Below are positions 58,958 to 64,000 of a DNA stretch of 64,000 nucleotides, one piece after another. The stretch is from an uncultured Paludibaculum sp. (GTDB lineage: Bacteria; Acidobacteriota; Terriglobia; Bryobacterales; Bryobacteraceae). Position 1 is the stretch's first letter; each line of letters begins with the position of its first letter. The translations under genes and the position numbers were made by a program. Where the stretch lies: the NCBI RefSeq assembly GCF_963665245.1, contig NZ_OY762267.1:1178001-1242000 (forward strand). Direction: 5' to 3'. The notes under the pieces were generated by a model. It was given only the letters and a program-made list of their open reading frames with translations. It was not told where the DNA came from and did not search any database.

Positions 58958-60688
58958 ATGAACCGGCTATTCACAGCCTTCTTCGTCGCTGCGATGGCCG
59001 CGCAAACGCGGCAGGCGCCGGGCACCATTTCCGGCATAGTCGTCGACGCCGCCGGAGTCCCGGTCAACCAGGCGCGCCTCCAACTGACGAATGACGAGAC
59101 CGGGGACATCGGCGCCTCCGCAGGCACCCAGCCCAACGGCGAGTTCCGCTTTGACCGAGTGGCTCCCGGAAACTACTATCTGCATGTCAGCCACTATCGG
59201 CACCACGGTCCCCTGGGCGGCCCGCAAACCGGAGTCCAGGTGGAGGTGAAGTCAGGCCGGGAGACCGCCGGTGTCCGGCTGGCCTTTGCTCCGCCGGCCG
59301 TGGTCTCCGGCCGCATCCTGAACGACGACGCCGAACCTGTGGAAGGCTGCCAGGTATTCCTCCTTCCCGCGGGCCCGCGGGAAGGCGCAGGCAATCGGCT
59401 GAACATGGCGCTGACGAGTGATCGAGGCGTCTTCCGCTTCGACTCGGTTCCACCGGATCGGTATGTTGCCTTCGCGCGCTGCCTCAATATCCTGCCCACC
59501 GAACACCTGCTGGATGTTGTTTCCCGCGACGGTTTCGAAACGCGATCCACCTGGCTGCCCGTCTTCTATCCAGACAGCCCCACCCGTGCGGGAGCTCAGC
59601 CGTTCGCGGCCGCGCCAGGGCTCGACCCTGATCTCGAGTTCCATCTGCAGCCCACGCCAGTCAGCACCCTCACCGGCCGGCTCACCGCCACTCCCGGCGT
59701 AGCGTGGCAGGAGCCAATCAACATTGAACTTCATCGCCCTGGCTCTCAAGCAGACCGCGATGACACGGGCTTTTCGGGCACGTTCGACGAGAAAGCTGGC
59801 TCCTTCAGCATCCGCGCAGTCCCGCCGGGCAGCTACCAACTGCTGGCCATGACAAAGGACCGGAACTCCACAACACCCGGCTACGCCAACTTTCCCGTCA
59901 CCGTGGGCGATACCGCACCCGACCCCTTCCCCATCGTCCTGCGGCCCGGCACCACTGTCGCCGGAGTCGTGGAGGATGGTCCCGGCACGCGCAGTATTCA
60001 CTCCAGGTACATCGACCTCACCGAAAACAGCCCCACCGGCTCCGTCACCCGGAAAGAGAAGCAGCCGCCAGGAAAGATTGTGCTGGAATCTGTCGACGCC
60101 GGCGACACCCTCGTCGTACCGCCCGCTGACATTGATTCCGAAATAGGCCGGTTCAGTTTCCCCTCCGTTCCCGCCGGGCGCTGGCGCGTCCGGTACCAGA
60201 CCTACGATGCCTCCAGCTACGCCGAAGGCCTGCAACTGAACGAAAGGCTGGCAGAGGACGGAATCATCGAGGTCCCGGCAGAGCCCACGCCTCCCCTCAG
60301 ACTTCGCCTGGCTCCGCGGCCACAGGTCGATTTCGACCTCCAGCCCACCTCCGCTGGACAGGAGGTCAAGTGGATCGTTCTAGCCCTTCCAGAGCGGCCT
60401 TCTCTCACGGTATTGGGTGACATGGTTGCCATCGGGAAACCCGGCTCACTCGCGGTTCTGGATCCACTCCCACCGGGCCGCTACCGCCTGCTCGCACTGG
60501 AACTCGGCTTTGCCGTCAGCCAGGACCGTGCGCCCCTGCTCCCCATCCTCACCCGCGAGATCGAGCCTGTCGAAGTAACCGCCACGGGCAAACAGACCCT
60601 GCCCGTGCGCTGTTTCACCCGCGCTCAGGTCGAGAAGGTCATAAAGACCTACCTCTACGGAGACGACCCGCCCCCCGCGGCCCCATAA
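58958..60688 (+). CDS. Cassette 6 B protein
   Basis: 576 residues from ATG 58958, one base after the A6 stop; the open frame continues upstream but overlaps A6 in another frame, and the signal peptide (MNRLFTAFFVAAMAAQ) starts here. GTISGIVVDAAGVPVNQARLQL and APGNYYLHVSHYRHHGPLGGPQTG. Cysteines in PVEGCQVFLL, ARCLNILPTEH and VRCFTRAQV. C-terminus TYLYGDDPPPAAP. Ten bases separate it from the intact M55 gene, so the last unit is a three-gene set A-B-M55. Confidence 0.9.
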   Translation: MNRLFTAFFVAAMAAQTRQAPGTISGIVVDAAGVPVNQARLQLTNDETGDIGASAGTQPNGEFRFDRVAPGNYYLHVSHYRHHGPLGGPQTGVQVEVKSGRETAGVRLAFAPPAVVSGRILNDDAEPVEGCQVFLLPAGPREGAGNRLNMALTSDRGVFRFDSVPPDRYVAFARCLNILPTEHLLDVVSRDGFETRSTWLPVFYPDSPTRAGAQPFAAAPGLDPDLEFHLQPTPVSTLTGRLTATPGVAWQEPINIELHRPGSQADRDDTGFSGTFDEKAGSFSIRAVPPGSYQLLAMTKDRNSTTPGYANFPVTVGDTAPDPFPIVLRPGTTVAGVVEDGPGTRSIHSRYIDLTENSPTGSVTRKEKQPPGKIVLESVDAGDTLVVPPADIDSEIGRFSFPSVPAGRWRVRYQTYDASSYAEGLQLNERLAEDGIIEVPAEPTPPLRLRLAPRPQVDFDLQPTSAGQEVKWIVLALPERPSLTVLGDMVAIGKPGSLAVLDPLPPGRYRLLALELGFAVSQDRAPLLPILTREIEPVEVTATGKQTLPVRCFTRAQVEKVIKTYLYGDDPPPAAP

Positions 60689-60698
60689 TAGGCTAGTC

Positions 60699-61541
60699 AT
60701 GCTACGCAAGCTAGTCGTTCTAACCGTCGCCCTATCCTCCTGCGCCTTCACCCAAGCCGGCAAATCCATCCTGCTCATCACGGACGCCGAAGGCGTCGCC
60801 GGCATCTGCCGCCAGGAACAGACCGAGCCCACTAATCCAGAACTCCAGAAGCTGCTGGCCGGTGAGATCAATGCCGCCGTCCGCGGGTTCAACCGCGCCG
60901 GAGGAGCCGATGTCGTGGTCTGGGATGGCCACGACGGCAGCCGCACCCTGTCCGCGCTCCAGATTGAAAACGCGAAACTCGTCATCGGCTCGCTCGGGCC
61001 CAAGATGCTGCTGGAGCGGAAATTCTCCGCCATCGGCTTCATCGGCCAGCACGCGCGCGCCAATCGCGACCGCGCCGTCATGGCCCACAGCTACAGTTCG
61101 CTCGGGATCCAGAAGCTGCTCATGAACGGCAAAGAGGTAGGGGAAATCGAAACCCGCAGCGCCCTCGCCGGCTGGTACAACACGCCCGTCATCCTGCTCA
61201 CCGGAGACCAGGCCGCCACGGAAGACCTCCACGCAATCGTGCCCCAGGCCGTGACGGTCGCCGTGAAAGAAGGGGTCGGCTATTACGCCTGCATCTCGGA
61301 TAATGCAGCCTCCGCCAACGTGCGGATTGAAGCCGCCGCCTACGAGGCCTGGCGCAAGCTCGGCCAGATCCCGCCCTACCGCATCGACGGGCCCGTCGAG
61401 ATCATCCAGGAATCCACCACGCGCTCCACGCCCTCACCCGACGCCGTCCTCCTTCCCGGAGTTGAACGCATCGGTCCGCGCACTACCCGCTTCCGAGGCA
61501 AGGACTTTCTGGAAGCCTGGACCCTCTGGGCCGGCCGTTAG
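60699..61541 (+). CDS. Secreted M55 family D-aminopeptidase (DppA-like)
   Basis: 280 residues. A signal peptide (LVVLTVALSSCAFTQ) precedes SILLITDAEGVAGICRQ with the D-x-E-G metal motif. Other zinc and active-site regions of the DppA fold are VVVWDGHDGSR, GFIGQHARAN and VMAHSYSSLGI, and GKEVGEIETRSALAGWYNTPVILLTGD. All expected ligands are present, so it is likely active, releasing N-terminal D-amino acids (such as D-Ala) from peptides, perhaps cell-wall peptides. Export is unusual for DppA, which is normally cytoplasmic. It is the third gene of cassette 6 and ends three bases before the convergent gene at 61545. Confidence 0.93.
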   Translation: MLRKLVVLTVALSSCAFTQAGKSILLITDAEGVAGICRQEQTEPTNPELQKLLAGEINAAVRGFNRAGGADVVVWDGHDGSRTLSALQIENAKLVIGSLGPKMLLERKFSAIGFIGQHARANRDRAVMAHSYSSLGIQKLLMNGKEVGEIETRSALAGWYNTPVILLTGDQAATEDLHAIVPQAVTVAVKEGVGYYACISDNAASANVRIEAAAYEAWRKLGQIPPYRIDGPVEIIQESTTRSTPSPDAVLLPGVERIGPRTTRFRGKDFLEAWTLWAGR

Positions 61542-61544
61542 CAC

Positions 61545-62141
61545 CTACGGCTGCGCCGCTTTTACTTCCGTCACCGTCCCATCCACCACGCGGACTCTTC
61601 CGAGATCGGCACCACGGCTCGAGTACCGGTAGATCTCCACCAGATGCCCCTCGTCCGGAATGACGATCTTGTACGAAGGCGCACCCAGCCGTTCCGTCAC
61701 CTCGTGTTTGGGTGCGCCCGCGGTGAGCTTCGCGAATTCCTGCGAAGTGGCCACCACGCGCGGCGGCGCCGCGTGATAACTCCGCACGGGCATCGCCCGC
61801 GAGACCGTTTCGGAGGCCTCGACGGTATCCCGCTCTCGCCTCTGCACCCGACTGCGCCGCGAAGGCGCGGTTGCGGACGAACCCATCGCTGCGCTCGTTG
61901 CCTTCGCCCCGGCCGGTGTTTTGACCTTGGCTTTGGCTTCGGGCGCTGGTTTCCCCTCAGCCTCCTTCGTGGCCGCCGCCACTTTGCCAAATATCTTGTC
62001 CAGGCCGTTGCTGATCATCTTGCCGCCCGCGCTGCCGGCCGTGCCCACTCCGGCCGCGGCCGCATGTTCGATCAGCGCCTGCCCAAAACAGCCGGCCGCA
62101 CAGGCCAACAAGACGCCCATTCGCACTGCGTGGATCCTCAT
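61545..62141 (-). CDS. Exported protein with BamE/SmpA-like C-terminus
   Basis: 198 residues from ATG 62141 (MRIHAVRMGVLLACAAGCFGQ signal, with a Cys in a lipobox-like position, AAGC). The middle is a low-complexity Ala/Lys/Pro/Ser/Arg region (AEGKPAPEAKAKVKTPAGAK). The last 70 residues have the pattern of small BamE/OmlA-like lipoproteins: FAKLTAGAPKHEVTERLGAPSY, then a beta hairpin (GHLVEIYRYSSRGADLGRVRVVDGTVTEV). Such domains bind outer-membrane assembly partners, but here this is only a fold guess. Convergent with the M55 gene. Confidence 0.75.
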   Translation of the reverse strand: MRIHAVRMGVLLACAAGCFGQALIEHAAAAGVGTAGSAGGKMISNGLDKIFGKVAAATKEAEGKPAPEAKAKVKTPAGAKATSAAMGSSATAPSRRSRVQRRERDTVEASETVSRAMPVRSYHAAPPRVVATSQEFAKLTAGAPKHEVTERLGAPSYKIVIPDEGHLVEIYRYSSRGADLGRVRVVDGTVTEVKAAQP

Positions 62142-62340
62142 GCCTGCACCTCTCAATCTGGATCCTAAGCCGGCGCGAAAGTCCAAACCATCGTAGAACT
62201 CCCTTAGTACCCGCCCATAAAACCACCAGTCTTTCTCCTACATACGCGTAGCTCGCCCCCATCTGATACTGTGTCCCCAAGGACCCGAATTCCAGACCCG
62301 AAAACGCGCAATCGCGCACACCCGGACAGAAGAGCGATTC

Positions 62341-64000
62341 ATGGACACCAGCCGCCGCACCTTTCTCGCCGTCACCGCCGCCGCCACACAAGCCTCCGCC
62401 GGCCCAGCCCAACCTCTCGACACCCTGGCCATCGCCCGCCACCACCCCTTCGTCCGTACCCAGCCCACGCCCACGTTTTTCGAAGGGCTCCTATTAGGCA
62501 ACGGGGACATTGGCCTCTGCCTCACCGTCCGCCCCGACGCCCTGGGCCTTCACATTGGCAAGAACGACGCCTGGGACATCCGCGTCAGCGACGAACATGT
62601 CCCGCACATCAAGACCTTCCAACAGGTGCTGGATCTGTGGAAACGCGCTGGCGACGAGGCCCAGCGCCAGGGCAAGCCCGACATGACGTTCCTGGAATCG
62701 AAGATCGATTTCTTCCGCGAATACTCCGACCTCATGCAGTCGTCCTACCGCAAGCCCTGGCCGCGGCCCTGGCCCTGTGGCACCGTCTGGTTGCATTGGG
62801 ATTCGCGCATGGTCCGCGTCGTCCGCCAGGAGCTCGACATCGCTTCCGGAACGGCCACTCTCACCTTTGAATACGACGACCTGCGCGGCACCGTCCGCCC
62901 GTTCCATCTCACCTGTTTCGTCAGTCGTGACAACGGCCATATCAGTCTCTCCAGTGACACAGCCGTTCCCGTTCTGTCTGTCGCCTATCAAGCCAACTGG
63001 GACGCCGAAGCCAAACTCCCCGAGCCCCGCCTCACCGCCGAAGGTACGCGCTTCACCGGCTACCAGTACTTTCCGGCAACGGCGCCCACCGACGCGCAGC
63101 CCAATCCGCCTGCTTCCAAGAAAGACACCAACTTCTCGCTCCACGGGCTTCTCGCCGGCCAGTGGGCCGTTCAACCGTTCGAACCCAAACGCCACCGCGT
63201 CCTTCTCACCGCATCCGCACCCCAACCCTTCCGGCTCGACCTCACGCTCTTCACCCCGCGGGACAACCCAAACCCGGAAGCCCACGCACGAAACGAAGCC
63301 AACCGGCTCTCCACGGTCCCAGTTGCCGCCCTCCTCGCCGATTCCGCGAAACAGTGGGCATCCTTCTGGAACCGCTCCGCGGTTGACCTCCAGGACAAGG
63401 ACCTCGAGCGCACCTGGTATCAGAATCAGTACGTCCTCGCCTGCTGCTGTAAGCCCGGCAAGGTCGCCCCTGGTCTCTTCGGCAACTGGAGTAGCGGCAA
63501 AATCGGCACCGCCTGGCACGGCGACTACCACATGAACTACAACACCCAGCAGGTGTGGTGGGGCGTCTTCTCCAGCAACCACGTCGAGCAGCACGAGCCC
63601 TACACCCAACTGGTGGAGTCCCTCATGCCCATGGCCGAGTGGAACGCCCGAGTGCAGTTTGGCCTGCCCGGTGCCTACTTCCCCCATTCCGCCTACCCCG
63701 TACCCAGCGCCGCCAACCCCTACCCTGCCCCGCCCTGGGGCTACGAGATCTGCGAGACGCCTTGGACCGTCCAAAGCCTGTGGTGGCAGTACCTCTACAC
63801 GCTCGATGAGGCTTACCTGCGCCGCGTCTACCCCATGCTCCGCGCCGCGGCCGATTTCCTGGCCGCCTTCGTCAAGAGGGGCGACGACGGCAAGTACCAC
63901 ATCAGCCCCACCGTCTCACCCGAGAACTGGGGCGCCACCGTCGACTTCCGTCTCAATAGAGACTGCATCATCGACCTCGCCCTCACCGAGTTCCTGCTCG
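62341..64000 (+). CDS. GH95-type glycoside hydrolase, Tat-exported (3' end outside window)
   Basis: 553 complete codons to the window edge from ATG 62341. MDTSRRTFLAVTAAATQASA is a twin-arginine leader. The GH95-like N-terminal beta domain begins FFEGLLLGNGDIGLCLTVRPDALGLHIGKNDAWDIR. Then follows the helical barrel with FGNWSSGKIGTAWHGDYHMNYNTQQVWWGVFSSNHVEQHEPY, which is the GH95 active-site region, and YLRRVYPMLRAAADFLAAFV. Members remove alpha-L-fucose or L-galactose from plant or host glycans in the periplasm. It adds to the carbohydrate-degrading character of the flanks of the array. Confidence 0.88.
   Translation, partial: MDTSRRTFLAVTAAATQASAGPAQPLDTLAIARHHPFVRTQPTPTFFEGLLLGNGDIGLCLTVRPDALGLHIGKNDAWDIRVSDEHVPHIKTFQQVLDLWKRAGDEAQRQGKPDMTFLESKIDFFREYSDLMQSSYRKPWPRPWPCGTVWLHWDSRMVRVVRQELDIASGTATLTFEYDDLRGTVRPFHLTCFVSRDNGHISLSSDTAVPVLSVAYQANWDAEAKLPEPRLTAEGTRFTGYQYFPATAPTDAQPNPPASKKDTNFSLHGLLAGQWAVQPFEPKRHRVLLTASAPQPFRLDLTLFTPRDNPNPEAHARNEANRLSTVPVAALLADSAKQWASFWNRSAVDLQDKDLERTWYQNQYVLACCCKPGKVAPGLFGNWSSGKIGTAWHGDYHMNYNTQQVWWGVFSSNHVEQHEPYTQLVESLMPMAEWNARVQFGLPGAYFPHSAYPVPSAANPYPAPPWGYEICETPWTVQSLWWQYLYTLDEAYLRRVYPMLRAAADFLAAFVKRGDDGKYHISPTVSPENWGATVDFRLNRDCIIDLALTEFLL

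Larger units (their letters stand above)
39534..60688 (+). repeat. Tandem array of six A-B gene cassettes
   Basis: Six consecutive units of about 3.4-3.7 kb, each with a type A gene (1,641-1,689 bp) followed after 0-1 bp by a type B gene (1,704-1,809 bp). Units start at 39534, 43068, 46595, about 50038, 53533 and 57267. All A proteins share the same start (QPER..SIAGRVV) and end (PQAWLDPEFL), all B proteins the same start and the ending V-x-CF. Unit 4 lacks the shared promoter box in good form. Confidence 0.93.

Noticed and set aside
39534..60688. The array as CRISPR, transposon or phage structure
   Set aside because: Units are full-length paralogous gene pairs of 3.4-3.7 kb with individual divergence, no short spacers, no transposase and no terminal repeats.
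39556..60688. A/B proteins as active carboxypeptidases
   Set aside because: Only the regulatory-like beta-sandwich domain type is present; no zinc-peptidase motif (HxxE plus His) is seen.

Overview
The window reads as a chromosomal segment of a GC-rich Acidobacteriota, most likely a Solibacter/Bryobacter-type member (order Bryobacterales). That placement is an inference from gene content: an Oar-like TonB receptor with an N-terminal carboxypeptidase-regulatory-like domain, many secreted proteins of that same domain class, Tat-exported sulfatase and glycoside hydrolases, a LolA-TlpA fusion, and short ANRKNA/STGPRT proteins with a SEC-C tail. No rRNA, tRNA, CRISPR array, phage or insertion sequence was recognised.

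Layout. 1-2 kb: SxtJ-like membrane protein, DUF5989 peptide and a NodU/CmcH-type carbamoyltransferase in one operon (minus strand, running off the left edge). 2-3 kb: a SEC-C protein. 3-6 kb: a three-gene overlapping operon (YtrA-type GntR repressor, ABC ATPase, membrane protein) with a visible operator/promoter, divergent from a cysteine-synthase-like enzyme. 7-8 kb: HxlR regulator divergent from an NAD(P)-binding oxidoreductase. 8-20 kb: thioredoxin-like protein, Tat sulfatase, stand-alone RND pump, a secreted unknown, a type-B carboxylesterase, a glycoside-hydrolase-like protein and a decayed multicopper oxidase. 20-26 kb: an isolated TssB-TssC sheath fusion, glycogen phosphorylase and a signalling/regulatory membrane protein. 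26-33 kb: Oar-like receptor with a strong terminator, CDF metal exporter, an uncharacterised protein and a LolA-TlpA fusion preceded by a hairpin that covers its ribosome binding site. 33-39 kb: large hybrid histidine kinase, nucleotide pyrophosphatase-type phosphodiesterase and GH51 arabinofuranosidase.

The most remarkable region is 39.5-61.5 kb: six tandem cassettes, each consisting of two translationally linked secreted beta-sandwich proteins (here called A, about 550 aa, and B, about 570-600 aa). Four of the six carry the same extended -10 promoter box and a fifth has a one-base variant. The last cassette is followed by a secreted M55 D-aminopeptidase; a broken copy of that peptidase gene lies between cassettes 5 and 6. 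A block of about 430 bp (end of B4, promoter, start of A5) is nearly identical before A6 although the rest of A5/A6 and B5/B6 has diverged, which indicates recent recombination or gene conversion inside the array. I know of no described function for such an A/B array; a secreted or surface-displayed recognition or scaffold system that diversifies by recombination is a hypothesis. The window closes with a BamE-like protein and the start of a GH95-type glycoside hydrolase.
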